Assembly (NCBI RefSeq): GCF_009834915.1
Contig: NZ_WVHS01000002.1
Coordinates: 124,001 to 188,000 of the forward strand
Origin: Hufsiella ginkgonis
GTDB taxonomy: Bacteria > Bacteroidota > Bacteroidia > Sphingobacteriales > Sphingobacteriaceae
DNA: 64,000 bases
Direction of reading: 5' to 3'
Shown here: one piece after another, positions 41,198-50,161 of the stretch
Layout of the letters: every line of letters begins with the position of its first letter
Numbering within the stretch: position 1 is the first letter of the stretch
The notes under the pieces: generated by a model
Told to the model about the DNA's origin: nothing
The model's database searches: none
What the model saw: the letters and a program-made list of their open reading frames with translations, nothing else
Program-made: the position numbers and the translations under genes

Positions 41198-44117
41198 CTG
41201 CAAAACATATTTTAGCTACCGCTACGGAACGTACGATACGAAGGAGCTGGTAAAAGAGGCGGCAGCACTTGGTGTGCGGGCGATGGCGCTGACAAATATT
41301 AACGGATCGCCGGATGCGTGGGATTTTGTCGATTTCTGCCGCGAATACGGTGTAAAGCCCATTCTTGGATGCGAAATAAGGAATGGCCATACGCTCTGCT
41401 ATGTGCTGCTGGCCAGGAACGCCGTGGGGTTTGCCGTGATCAACCGTTTCATTTCCGTATATAAACAAAACGGGCAGCCATTCCCGGGGCGGTTTGAAGG
41501 GCATAGGTCGGTGTATGTGATCTATCCGTTAGGCAGGTTTCAGCCGGACGAGTTGGGGGAGAATGACCTGATCGGGGTGAAGCCCTCGGAGGTCAACAAA
41601 CTGATCACCCTGCCGATGGCCGCCCACCCGGAGAAATATGTGATCAGGCAGCCCGTTACGTTCCAGGACAAACAGCGGTTTAACCTCCATCGCCTGCTTC
41701 GTGCCATCGACCTGAATACGCTCTGTTCCAAGCTTATGCCGCAAGACGTAGCCGGACCGGAAGAGTGCTTCCTGCCGGAAACCGAACTGATCACGCGGTT
41801 CCGGGAATATGCGGCGATGATTTGCCGTACCAACAGGCTGATCGAAGACTGCGGCATCGAAACGGAGCTGAAGAGCGATAAGAATAAAAAAACGTTTAGC
41901 GAATCTGCGGAAGATGACCGGCGCTTACTGAGGAAACTGGCGTACGACGGGATCTCCCGCCGCTACCCTAAACGAACAAAGGAGATCACAGACCGCATCG
42001 AGAAGGAGCTGGACGTGATCAATAAGATGAATTTTAATGCCTGCTACCTGATCGTAAACGACGTGATCCAGTATGCCCGAAGTCGTAATTTCTTTTATGT
42101 GGGTCGCGGGAGCGGGGCGAATTCTATCGTGGCTTATCTTATGGGCATTACCGACGTCGACCCGATCCGTTTCGACCTGTATTTCGAACGTTTCCTGAAC
42201 ACGTTCCGGGTAAGCCCGCCGGACTTTGATATTGACTTTAGTCACCGGGACCGGGATGAGGTGATCGACTATATTTTTACCAGGTACGGCAATGACCGGG
42301 TTTCGTTACTGGGGATGTACAGCAAGTTCAAGTACCGCGCTACCATACGCGAACTAGGTAAAGTAGTGGGGCTCCCTAAATCGGAGATCGACCAGCTGGC
42401 CGCACAACGGCCAGGGAATGTGCCCGACGACCGTCTTCACCGGGCAGTGCTCAAATACGGCCTGCTGCTGAAGAATTTCCCGAATTACCACAGCATTCAT
42501 GCCGGCGGGATACTGGTATCCGAAGAGCCCATTTATACGTATACGGCTCTTGAAATGCCGCCAAAGGGATTTGCTACTTCACAGGTGGATATGTTCCTTG
42601 CCGAAAAAGTGGGGCTGCATAAGCTGGATATCCTAAGTCAGCGTGGGTTGGGGCATATAAAGGATACCATTCAGCTGGTGAAGCAAAACCGGGGAATCAG
42701 CATCGACATTACCCGTGTGGATGACTTTATGACGGATGAGAAGGTTGCTTTCAATATCCGGAACGGGAATACCATCGGTTGTTTTTATATCGAGAGCCCG
42801 GCGATGCGCCAGCTGCTCACGAAGTTAAGATGCAGCGATTATCTCACGCTGGTAGCGGCGAGCTCGATCATCCGCCCGGGCGTATCCCAATCTGGAATGA
42901 TGAAGCAGTATATCTATAACTACCATCATCGCGACCAGGTGAAGTACCTCCATCCCAAAATGGAAGAGTTATTGAAAGAGACTTACGGGATCATGGTTTA
43001 CCAGGAGGATGTGATCAAGGTGGGCCACCACTTCGGCGGATTGAACATGGCGGAATCGGACGTATTGCGCAGAACGATGTCGGGTAAGTACCGCGACAGC
43101 GAGGAAATGGACAAGCTCGAATTGAAGTTCTTTGGCAATTGCCGGAAACAAGGGTACCCCGAACACACCATCCGCGAGGTATGGCGGCAAATGGCAAGTT
43201 TTGCGGGCTTTTCGTTCAGCAAGGCGCATTCGGCGAGCTTTGCCGTAGAAAGCTACCAGAGCCTCTATCTTAAAACCTACTACCCGATGGAGTTTATGGT
43301 AGGGGTGATCAATAACTTCGGAGGGTTTTACCGCACGCCTTTTTACTTCCACGAGCTCAAGCGCACCGGAGCAACGCTGCATGGCCCGTGCGTGAACCGG
43401 AGCCATTTGTATACTACCATTAACGGTAAAGATGTTTTTACCGGCTTTATTCATATTGAAAAACTTACCGATACGCTCAAGGAAAAGATCGTGCAGGAAC
43501 GCGAAGCACACGGGGCTTATCTTACGCTGCAGGATTTCATCGGGCGTGTACAGCCGGGGCAGGAATTACTGAATATCCTGATCAGGGCCGGGGCGCTTCG
43601 GTTCACCGGGATCCATAAGAAGGAACTGCTGTGGAAAGCCAATTTCACACAGCACAGGTTAAAAGCGCAGCCGGCGATGGCCGCGTTGTTCGATGAACCT
43701 GAAATGGAATTTACACTGCCTGAGTTCAAAAAATATCCCCTTGAGGATGCGCTGGACGAGCTGGAGCTGCTCGGTTTTACTATCGGCAATTCCTTCGACC
43801 TGGTGGATGACGACCTTTCCGGGCTCTCATATGCGCGGGAACTCCCGTTGCTGGAAGGGAAGGAAGTGAACCTCCTCGGCGAGCTGGTGATCACCAAAGA
43901 GTCCTGGACCCGCAAGAATGAATACATGGTTTTTGGCACCTTCCTGGATCCGCACGGCGACTGGATGGATACGGTCCACTGGCCGGCTTCGATCAACGCA
44001 TACCCCTTTTCGGGAAGCGGGTTTTACAGGATGAAGGGGAAGGTGATCGCTGATTTTGGCGTGTATGCGGTTGAAGTGACGGAGATGAGCAAAGTGGGAC
44101 GGAAAGCCGTGTATTAA
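41187..44117 (+). CDS. DNA polymerase III alpha-type subunit, error-prone DnaE2-like, degenerate PHP
   Basis: A 976-residue C-family polymerase, shorter than the replicative DnaE (about 1160). The palm has YVGRGSGANSIVAYLMGIT and the catalytic pair in PPDFDIDFSH (Asp346, Asp348), with a later acid in HKLDILSQRG; then YGIMVYQEDVI, helix-hairpin-helix segments and a C-terminal OB-fold (about 900-976). The C-terminal tau-binding region is missing. In the N-terminal PHP domain the usual HxHS motif is replaced by CKTYFSYR, so metal binding there is probably lost. The ATG at 41187 overlaps dinB by 11 bases. The pairing suggests a mutagenic translesion cassette, as for ImuB-DnaE2 elsewhere. Confidence 0.9.
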   Translation: MYVNCKTYFSYRYGTYDTKELVKEAAALGVRAMALTNINGSPDAWDFVDFCREYGVKPILGCEIRNGHTLCYVLLARNAVGFAVINRFISVYKQNGQPFPGRFEGHRSVYVIYPLGRFQPDELGENDLIGVKPSEVNKLITLPMAAHPEKYVIRQPVTFQDKQRFNLHRLLRAIDLNTLCSKLMPQDVAGPEECFLPETELITRFREYAAMICRTNRLIEDCGIETELKSDKNKKTFSESAEDDRRLLRKLAYDGISRRYPKRTKEITDRIEKELDVINKMNFNACYLIVNDVIQYARSRNFFYVGRGSGANSIVAYLMGITDVDPIRFDLYFERFLNTFRVSPPDFDIDFSHRDRDEVIDYIFTRYGNDRVSLLGMYSKFKYRATIRELGKVVGLPKSEIDQLAAQRPGNVPDDRLHRAVLKYGLLLKNFPNYHSIHAGGILVSEEPIYTYTALEMPPKGFATSQVDMFLAEKVGLHKLDILSQRGLGHIKDTIQLVKQNRGISIDITRVDDFMTDEKVAFNIRNGNTIGCFYIESPAMRQLLTKLRCSDYLTLVAASSIIRPGVSQSGMMKQYIYNYHHRDQVKYLHPKMEELLKETYGIMVYQEDVIKVGHHFGGLNMAESDVLRRTMSGKYRDSEEMDKLELKFFGNCRKQGYPEHTIREVWRQMASFAGFSFSKAHSASFAVESYQSLYLKTYYPMEFMVGVINNFGGFYRTPFYFHELKRTGATLHGPCVNRSHLYTTINGKDVFTGFIHIEKLTDTLKEKIVQEREAHGAYLTLQDFIGRVQPGQELLNILIRAGALRFTGIHKKELLWKANFTQHRLKAQPAMAALFDEPEMEFTLPEFKKYPLEDALDELELLGFTIGNSFDLVDDDLSGLSYARELPLLEGKEVNLLGELVITKESWTRKNEYMVFGTFLDPHGDWMDTVHWPASINAYPFSGSGFYRMKGKVIADFGVYAVEVTEMSKVGRKAVY

Positions 44118-44121
44118 CACT

Positions 44122-44129
44122 TATATTTG
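44122..44129 (+). promoter_or_regulatory. Candidate -7 box (TATATTTG) for alginate-lyase-family gene
   Basis: Exact TAnnTTTG match 17 bp before the ATG at 44147 and five bases after the polymerase stop. No TTG was found at -33. Confidence 0.4.
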
Positions 44130-44146
44130 ACCGAAAGCCAATTATT

Positions 44147-45232
44147 ATGAAGACGATCCGCCTCTTTATTTTTTTTCTGCTTGCCGGCTTTTCTGCGAAT
44201 GGCCAGGTCATCAGCCTTAATAAAAAAGAAATATCCGTGTTAAAACGGCTGGTAAAAAATGACCCGGGTGTTAAAAACCGTTATGTCCGTTATGAGAAAG
44301 CTGCTAACGCCGCACTTGCGGACACCCCGGACCCTGCCGACACGGTGTTCTCTGAAGGCAGGCTGGCCAGCGATCCGAAAAAGATCGTTACCGCCTACTC
44401 ACTGCTTGATCTCGACAAGATCTACGCCCTGGCACTTGCGTACCGGATCACCGGGGATAAAAAGTACCTGCATAAAGCGGCGCTGTTTCTTACTGCGTGG
44501 GGCAAGCGGAACCAGCCTAACGGCAACCCCATCAACGATACCAAGTTCGAGCATGTATTTGAAGCATTCGACCTGGTAAAAGACGCGCTGACGCCTGCCG
44601 ACCGCAGGATCGTGAGCACCTGGTTCAGTAAAATGGCGGATGCGGAGATCAATAATCCCCGCTTTAACGGCACGGGAGCAACAGGCCGCAACAATTGGAA
44701 TTCACACCGGTTAATGGTTATCGGCCTGATCGGTTATGCCGTCAACGATCGCCGATACCAGCAATATGCACTGGCCGAGCTACCCAAACATATCGAAAAG
44801 AACCTGTATGCGGATGGATCGGGGCTTGATTTCCACGACAGGGATGCGCTGCACTACCATGTCTATTCGCTTGAGCCCCTGCTTTCGCTTGTCACTACCC
44901 TGAAGCGTGCCGGCGAAACCGACTATTATTCTTTTATCTCTGCCTCAGGCTCGTCGATCAGGGGATCGGTTAAGTTCCTGGAACCGTTTGTTACCGGTGA
45001 GAAAACCCATGAAGAATTCGTAAACAGCAAAACGGATTTCGACCGCGCCAGGGCCAACAACAATGAGCCCAACTTTAAGATCGGCGCTCTTTTTAAGCCC
45101 GATCATGGCGCACGCGTATTTTCACAAGCCGCATTTTTTGATCCTGCACTCTTCGCGATCGCCAAAAAAGGATATGCCAACGAAGAAGCTTACCCCGACT
45201 GGCAATCCGTTTTGGCTAAAGTAAAGCGGTAA
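44147..45232 (+). CDS. Alginate lyase family protein (exported)
   Basis: 361 residues with a signal peptide (1-20, ends FSANGQ) and an alpha/alpha-barrel lyase domain of the alginate-lyase superfamily: YRITGDKKYLHKAALFLTAWG, FEHVFEAFDLVKDAL, the active-site-like NNWNSHRLMV, and YADGSGLDFHDRDALHYHVYSLEPLL. Such proteins cleave uronate polymers by beta-elimination. It stands alone, not in a PUL, next to the polymerase pair and convergent with an SDR gene. Substrate specificity (alginate or other polyuronate) is not decided. Confidence 0.85.
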   Translation: MKTIRLFIFFLLAGFSANGQVISLNKKEISVLKRLVKNDPGVKNRYVRYEKAANAALADTPDPADTVFSEGRLASDPKKIVTAYSLLDLDKIYALALAYRITGDKKYLHKAALFLTAWGKRNQPNGNPINDTKFEHVFEAFDLVKDALTPADRRIVSTWFSKMADAEINNPRFNGTGATGRNNWNSHRLMVIGLIGYAVNDRRYQQYALAELPKHIEKNLYADGSGLDFHDRDALHYHVYSLEPLLSLVTTLKRAGETDYYSFISASGSSIRGSVKFLEPFVTGEKTHEEFVNSKTDFDRARANNNEPNFKIGALFKPDHGARVFSQAAFFDPALFAIAKKGYANEEAYPDWQSVLAKVKR

Positions 45233-45259
45233 CCCGTATCCCGAAGCTGCAACCGCAGG

Positions 45260-46105
45260 CTATTCCCCTGGTGGAAAATCCGCTCCTACGGTAGTTTCCT
45301 CCCACGCATCAAAATCCTTTTTGAGCACTTCTAATTTCGCCCTTCCTCCTTTCATGGCGTTTGCACCAAGCAGGAGGTATAAGGGAGGCTCCGGCGACTC
45401 GACAGCGGCGATGATCGCTTTTGCCGCGCGTACCGGGTCTCCCGGCTGTTTGCCGCTATAGCCGCGGATGGTACGGATATTTGCCCCTGCAGTGGTATCG
45501 TAGTCTTCGATCCCTTTATGCGTTTCGTTGGCCGAACGCCCCGCCCAGTCGGTGCGAAAACCGCTTGGCGCGATCACGGTTACCTTGATGCCCAGCGGCG
45601 CTACTTCTTTGGAAAGCGATTCCGAAAGCCCCACCACCGCAAATTTGGTCGCGTTATAGAAGCTGATCCCGGGGAACGCCACCAAACCTCCGATCGAAGC
45701 CACATTCAGGATATGACCGCTGCGCCGGGCCCGCATGGCAGGGAGTACCTTTTGTGTTAAACTTGCCAGTCCGAACACATTCACCTCGAACATCCTGCGG
45801 ACCTCGTGCTCGTCACTTTCTTCCAGCGACGCGAAGTAGCCGATCCCGGCGTTGTTCACGAGCACGTCGATTTGGCCAAACTTAGTTTGAACAGCTTCTA
45901 CCGAAGATACGATCTCTTCCGCTTTCGTCACGTCGAGCTTCACCGGGAAAGCCGTGTCCGGGTAAGCACTGATAATGTCGGCTATATCCGCGGTGTTCCG
46001 CGCAGCCACCGCCGCTTTATAGCCCTTGCTGAGCACTTCTGTTGCCAGCTCCCGGCCAAACCCGGTAGAGCAGCCGGTAATAAACCATACTTGTTCTGAT
46101 GCCAT
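45260..46105 (-). CDS. Short-chain dehydrogenase/reductase
   Basis: A 281-residue classical SDR. It has the cofactor motif TGCSTGFGRELA, an Arg/Asn pattern that favours NADP(H) (AARNTAD), NNAG, and the catalytic Ser-Tyr-Lys in VASIGG...SFYNATKFA (Tyr and Lys four apart). It resembles the oxidoreductases/retinol-dehydrogenase-like group of unknown substrate. It is convergent with the lyase gene, and a TAACTTTG promoter box lies 20 bp upstream. Confidence 0.92.
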   Translation of the reverse strand: MASEQVWFITGCSTGFGRELATEVLSKGYKAAVAARNTADIADIISAYPDTAFPVKLDVTKAEEIVSSVEAVQTKFGQIDVLVNNAGIGYFASLEESDEHEVRRMFEVNVFGLASLTQKVLPAMRARRSGHILNVASIGGLVAFPGISFYNATKFAVVGLSESLSKEVAPLGIKVTVIAPSGFRTDWAGRSANETHKGIEDYDTTAGANIRTIRGYSGKQPGDPVRAAKAIIAAVESPEPPLYLLLGANAMKGGRAKLEVLKKDFDAWEETTVGADFPPGE

Positions 46106-46124
46106 GATAGTTGTTGCTTTGCTG

Positions 46125-46132
46125 CAAAGTTA
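46125..46132 (-). promoter_or_regulatory. Candidate -7 box (TAACTTTG) for the SDR gene
   Basis: Exact TAnnTTTG match on the minus strand, 19 bp before the SDR ATG. No clear -33 element. Confidence 0.4.
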
Positions 46133-46138
46133 GCAGGT

Positions 46139-46172
46139 AGTTGTGAGTTATCGGTGTCAGTGATCAGTTTTA
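46139..46172. repeat. GATCAGTT-family intergenic repeat, short copy
   Basis: AGTTGTGAGTTATCGGTGTCAGTGATCAGTTTTA. It shares GTCAGTGATCAGTT with the complement of 30600-30618 in the his operon. Confidence 0.45.
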
Positions 46173-46196
46173 ACTCTGACCATGATATCAGTATCC

Positions 46197-46227
46197 TTGC
46201 TATTCCCCTCTAAAAGTCTTACCTTTG
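46197..46227 (+). promoter_or_regulatory. Promoter of the J-KTSC gene
   Basis: TTG (46197-46199), 20-base spacer, TACCTTTG (46220-46227). Both elements and spacing match the phylum consensus. The ATG follows at 46284, leaving a leader of about 50 bases. Confidence 0.6.
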
Positions 46228-46283
46228 CCGGAAATTATCAGCCCCTTGCCAGCAAGTTTCGGTGATAGCGCAAAGTATTAAGT

Positions 46284-46733
46284 ATGAAGAAGATAGTAGA
46301 TTACCGCAAATTGTTGGGCGTAACTGAATCGGCGGAGTTGCAGGAATTAAAAACCGTGTACCGCAGTTTAATGAAAACCTGGCATCCCGACAAGTTTACA
46401 GAAAGTGTGGAAGCCCGCACGGAGGCGGAAGAAAAGAGCAAAACGATCATCGAAGCTTATCACTTCCTGGTGAGCATTGCGCCCGAAACACGCAGCCAGT
46501 CGCTGGCGGAATATACCGCTACCACCACTACTTCAAACATTGCGGATTACGATTATAAAGGACAGGTGCTTACCATTACGTTCCTGGATGGCAGTGAATA
46601 CGAATATTTCGACGTGCCGCGTGCCGTGTATATCAAGTTCATCAATGCCGACTCCCCGGGGCGTTTTGCACGCCGCCATATTTACAACTCCTTTGTTTAC
46701 AGGAGCGTAAATAAACTCGTCGCATCAGCTTAG
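46284..46733 (+). CDS. J-domain protein fused to a KTSC domain
   Basis: 149 residues. The N-terminal J domain (about 3-70) has YRKLLGVTESAEL and the HPD tripeptide in KTWHPDKF. The C-terminal KTSC domain (about 90-145) has YDYKGQVLTITFLDGSEYEYFDVPRAVYIKFINADSPGRF. KTSC, first noted at the end of some lysyl-tRNA synthetases, is usually found alone. The J domain should recruit DnaK, so the protein may be a specialised co-chaperone whose KTSC part picks the client (inference). The stop overlaps the end of the convergent SWIM gene by four bases. Confidence 0.85.
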   Translation: MKKIVDYRKLLGVTESAELQELKTVYRSLMKTWHPDKFTESVEARTEAEEKSKTIIEAYHFLVSIAPETRSQSLAEYTATTTTSNIADYDYKGQVLTITFLDGSEYEYFDVPRAVYIKFINADSPGRFARRHIYNSFVYRSVNKLVASA

Positions 46734-46999
46734 GCGTTCACGGCTGTCCTGACCGCATAGATGGCTGCAACGATGTGTTTGCAATGTTCCACTTTATGCG
46801 GGCAATTACAGATCGCCCCGGTGATCCTTCCTGCGGTGAGCTGGATCCTGACCTGGTAAGCGGCCGAACCGGTAACTTCCGCCAGCCAGGTTCCCCCGTC
46901 CGTTTCCCGGAGCGAGGTCACCATTCCCCCGGTAAAATAATCGTAACCCTTTTCGAGCAGGTACGGTGTAAGGTATTGTTCAAAGTCGGTGAGTTTCAT
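46730..46999 (-). CDS. SWIM zinc-finger protein, small
   Basis: 89 residues with a SWIM motif CxCx(n)CxH near the C terminus (CNCPHKVEHCKHIVAA), preceded by a domain like the N-terminal part of SWIM proteins linked to Swi2/Snf2 helicases (FEQYLTPYLLEKGYDYFTGGMV). SWIM domains bind DNA or proteins. It is stand-alone here, convergent and overlapping by four bases with the J-KTSC gene. The partner is unknown. Confidence 0.85.
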   Translation of the reverse strand: MKLTDFEQYLTPYLLEKGYDYFTGGMVTSLRETDGGTWLAEVTGSAAYQVRIQLTAGRITGAICNCPHKVEHCKHIVAAIYAVRTAVNA

Positions 47000-47076
47000 G
47001 GTAGCGATATTGGTTTAGGGGTAAAATAGCGTTTCTTTGAAAATAATCTTTAACCAGGTTTGAAAAGAGCACATCA

Positions 47077-47442
47077 TCAGGCAATGGACTGATGCGAATC
47101 CTGCCATTGCTCCTGTGTGTGAGAAATATGCCCGGTTGTGTAGTGACTTTTTCTCCTGTCGGCAATGGACAATACCACGCAGCCTGTTATGGTCACGAAG
47201 AGATTACTGCCAGGTACACATAATCGTACGTGGTGTCGCCGCTCCCATTGGTAAAAGTCGTGATTTCGCGGGGGAGAGATGCAGTATATGTTTTGCAATC
47301 CATGGAATTGCCACCCGGGCGGGCGAGTCAAAGAATGTTAACGCAAGCGCACGGCGACCAGAATAAAAAACAGGAAAACAAACCTGAATAGCAATTTCTC
47401 CCAAAAAGTCCAGGCGGGTTGTTCCTGATGTTGTACATCCAT
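47077..47442 (-). pseudogene. Frameshifted remnant of a multi-pass membrane protein (DoxX-like)
   Basis: Three minus-strand frames join into one recognisable protein. The first frame starts at ATG 47442 (MDVQHQEQPAWTFWEKLLFRF) and stops after 34 codons. A second holds IPWIAKHILHLSP; a third continues REITTFTNGSGDTTYDYVYL; a fourth gives FVTITGCVVLSIADRRKSHY. I recall this order of motifs (WTFWEKLLFR, KHxxHL, NGSGDTxYDYV, DRKRxxY) from intact Bacteroidota membrane proteins related to DoxX. At least three shifts and loss of the C-terminal half indicate decay. The rest of the 47000-47518 gap holds no other gene I can see. Confidence 0.7.
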
Positions 47443-47518
47443 GCGATAAGTTTACGAAAAGATTTATATTTAGCCGCCCGGAAACCACCTTTCGGCGCCA
47501 TGCTTAAAACCTAATTAT

Positions 47519-50161
47519 ATGTACAAAATCGCTTTTAGCCTGTTCTCTTTGCTGCTCTTTTTCGTTGGAACCGATAAACAACGTCACGAAACGGGGCAGG
47601 CTGAAAATACCCCGCGGGTAGATTCGCTCAGCAGCGCCGTTAAGTGGCCGGATGAACTGCAGCTTACCTATTTCGCGGGACCCAGCCTTACGCCGAGTCC
47701 TGCCTGTATCGCGGTATCGCCCACCGGCGAAGTGTTTGTAGGCGTAGACCAGATCGGCTCACTCGGTAAGAAGCCCGGAAAGGGAAGTATCGTAAAGCTT
47801 ACGGACAACGACAACGACGGCAAAGCAGATAAAAGTTCCGTTTTTGCCATGGTAGATAACCCGCGGGGCATCCTGCCGATAGGCGATAAGGTGTATGTGC
47901 TGCACACCACCTTTTCCAAACAAACGGGAATCGCTACCGGTATGGACCTGGTGGTATTTGAAGATAAGAACAACGATGGCCTGGCAGATGGCGAGCCTAA
48001 GCCATTGATCCAGAATATCAGCTCGCCGAAGTTCATCCAGAGCCGCGGCACCGACCACGCCACCAACGGTATCCGGATGGGGATCGATGGCTGGATCTAC
48101 ATTGCCTGCGGCGATTTCGGCTTTTCCAATGCCGTCGACCGCTCCGGGAAGAAGATGACCATGCTGGGTGGCGGGATAGTGCGCGTGAGGCCTGACGGTA
48201 CCGGCATGGAGCTGTACACCCACGGTACCCGTAACATTTACGATGTGGCCATCGATCCTTTTATGAACATTTTTACCCGCGACAATACCAACGACGGCGG
48301 CGGCTGGAACATTCGCTTCAGTCATCACATCCAATCGGGGGAATATGGTTACCCGCTGTTATTTAAGCATTTTACGGAAGAGATCCTGCCCGGCCTGGTG
48401 GATGTTGGCGGAGGTTCGGGCACCGGATCTTTTTACATGAACGAACCTACCTGGCCGGAAAAGTACAACCATGTACCCATGATGGCCGACTGGGGCAACA
48501 GCTTCCTGTACCTGCACCGGGTGACCCCCGATGGTGCGAGCTTCACGCAAAAGGATGAAACATTTATCAAACTTCCGCAGATCACCGATCTTGACGTGGA
48601 TGGTTCAGGCCGGATGTTTATGTCGGCCTGGGATGGTGCGGGTTATTCCGGCAGCCCCAGCAAGGGATTTATCGTACGGGTGATCCCCAAAGGGTGGAAG
48701 TATAAACCTTTTGCCGACCCGAAAAAAGCTTCGGTGAAGAAATTGGCAGAAATGCTGAAATCGGCGAGCGCCGTAGCCCGTCTCAGCGCGCAACAGGAAA
48801 TGCTTACACGCGATGCAGCTGATGTATCAAAGATCACCTGGAAGATCGCGGCCGACAGCAAACTGCCGCTGGAAGTACGTGCCGCAGGGATCTTTACTTA
48901 TACCCAGGCAGCCGGCGCAAGCGGCATTGCTAACCTGGTTAAATTAACCGAAGATGCGATGGTCCGTGAGTTCGCCCTGCGGGCACTTACCGACCGTAAA
49001 GAGCATTTGGCTTCGGTGCCGCTGGAACCCTTTATAGCCGGCCTGGATGATGCATCGCCACGTGTACAAACAACGGCGATCATCGGGTTGGGACGCTTAG
49101 GGCGCCCGGAAGCCATTCCTGCATTACTGAAAATAAAAGTTCCTTCTTCTTTCGTGGCGCCTCCAAAGAACGTGGAAGGACCGCATGCCACACCTAATTC
49201 GGCCATGATCCCGGCACATCTCGCGGTGCGCGCACTGGTAAGCCTGGGGGCTTCCGACGCCTGCGTGAGAGCGATCGGTACTGAAAGCTCGACCATCGCC
49301 TTATGGGCCTTGCGCTATATGCACGACCCGGTAGCGGTGAATGGCCTGATCGCCGCCTATGCAAAAACAAGCGATCCTGCATTGAAAAACCAGTTACTTA
49401 CCACCCTGGCACGCCTCTATAAAAAAGAAGCGCCTTACGAAGGACAATACTGGTGGAGCACTCGTCCCGATGGACACGGTCCATATTATAATGCCGTTAC
49501 CTGGGAGCTGTCGCCTGCCATAAAAACGGTGCTGATGGGTGTGTTTACCGCCAGTAATGCGACCGAGAAGTTGTTTTTCGCCGACCTGAACGATAAGTTC
49601 CAGATGGAGATCAACGAATTTGGCGGCGAAACGGCCGTGGTAGCCAGGGAAGAACCGAAGGTCGACCTCGAAGCCATTAAGAACAAGAAGGGACAGGTTG
49701 GTGCTTCTTCGATCGAAGATGTGATGCTTGCCATGGCTAAGATCCCTGGCGACCCGTTGATTGGCAAGGCGGTGTTCCTGCGCCAGGGATGTGTGGCTTG
49801 TCACAGTATTAATAAAGGTGAAACGTTAAAAGGGCCCTTTATGGGCCAGATCGGCTCGATCATGAACCGCGAGCAGATCGCCGAATCGATCCTGAAACCG
49901 AACGCCTCCATTTCGCAAGGGTTTGCCACGGTATTGGTCACCCTTAAGGGCAATAAAAGCGTAATGGGATTTGTGACCGCTGAATCAGCCGATAAGATCT
50001 CTATGAGGGATATCACAGGCCAGGTTACCGTGGTTAAAACGGCGGATATCATCACCCGGAAGGAAATGGAGACCTCCATGATGCCGGTGGGGTTAGCCAA
50101 CGCACTCTCTTATGAAGAATTTGCGGGATTGATCACCTACCTTTCTAACCAGAAAAAGTAG
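47519..50161 (+). CDS. PQQ-dehydrogenase-like propeller protein with HEAT repeats and cytochrome c domain
   Basis: An 880-residue exported protein. A short signal is at 1-18. A beta-propeller of the soluble glucose dehydrogenase/membrane-bound dehydrogenase type follows (about 50-400: LTDNDNDGKADKSSVFA, NGIRMGIDGWIYIACGD, HGTRNIYDVAIDPFMNIFTRDN). Helical HEAT-like repeats span about 410-640. A C-terminal haem domain has CVACH (Cys758, Cys761, His762). The same layout is common in planctomycetes and Bacteroidota and is thought to oxidise sugars or polyols and pass electrons to a respiratory chain. The substrate is unknown. Its 3' end overlaps the convergent MOSC gene by 17 bases. Confidence 0.88.
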   Translation: MYKIAFSLFSLLLFFVGTDKQRHETGQAENTPRVDSLSSAVKWPDELQLTYFAGPSLTPSPACIAVSPTGEVFVGVDQIGSLGKKPGKGSIVKLTDNDNDGKADKSSVFAMVDNPRGILPIGDKVYVLHTTFSKQTGIATGMDLVVFEDKNNDGLADGEPKPLIQNISSPKFIQSRGTDHATNGIRMGIDGWIYIACGDFGFSNAVDRSGKKMTMLGGGIVRVRPDGTGMELYTHGTRNIYDVAIDPFMNIFTRDNTNDGGGWNIRFSHHIQSGEYGYPLLFKHFTEEILPGLVDVGGGSGTGSFYMNEPTWPEKYNHVPMMADWGNSFLYLHRVTPDGASFTQKDETFIKLPQITDLDVDGSGRMFMSAWDGAGYSGSPSKGFIVRVIPKGWKYKPFADPKKASVKKLAEMLKSASAVARLSAQQEMLTRDAADVSKITWKIAADSKLPLEVRAAGIFTYTQAAGASGIANLVKLTEDAMVREFALRALTDRKEHLASVPLEPFIAGLDDASPRVQTTAIIGLGRLGRPEAIPALLKIKVPSSFVAPPKNVEGPHATPNSAMIPAHLAVRALVSLGASDACVRAIGTESSTIALWALRYMHDPVAVNGLIAAYAKTSDPALKNQLLTTLARLYKKEAPYEGQYWWSTRPDGHGPYYNAVTWELSPAIKTVLMGVFTASNATEKLFFADLNDKFQMEINEFGGETAVVAREEPKVDLEAIKNKKGQVGASSIEDVMLAMAKIPGDPLIGKAVFLRQGCVACHSINKGETLKGPFMGQIGSIMNREQIAESILKPNASISQGFATVLVTLKGNKSVMGFVTAESADKISMRDITGQVTVVKTADIITRKEMETSMMPVGLANALSYEEFAGLITYLSNQKK

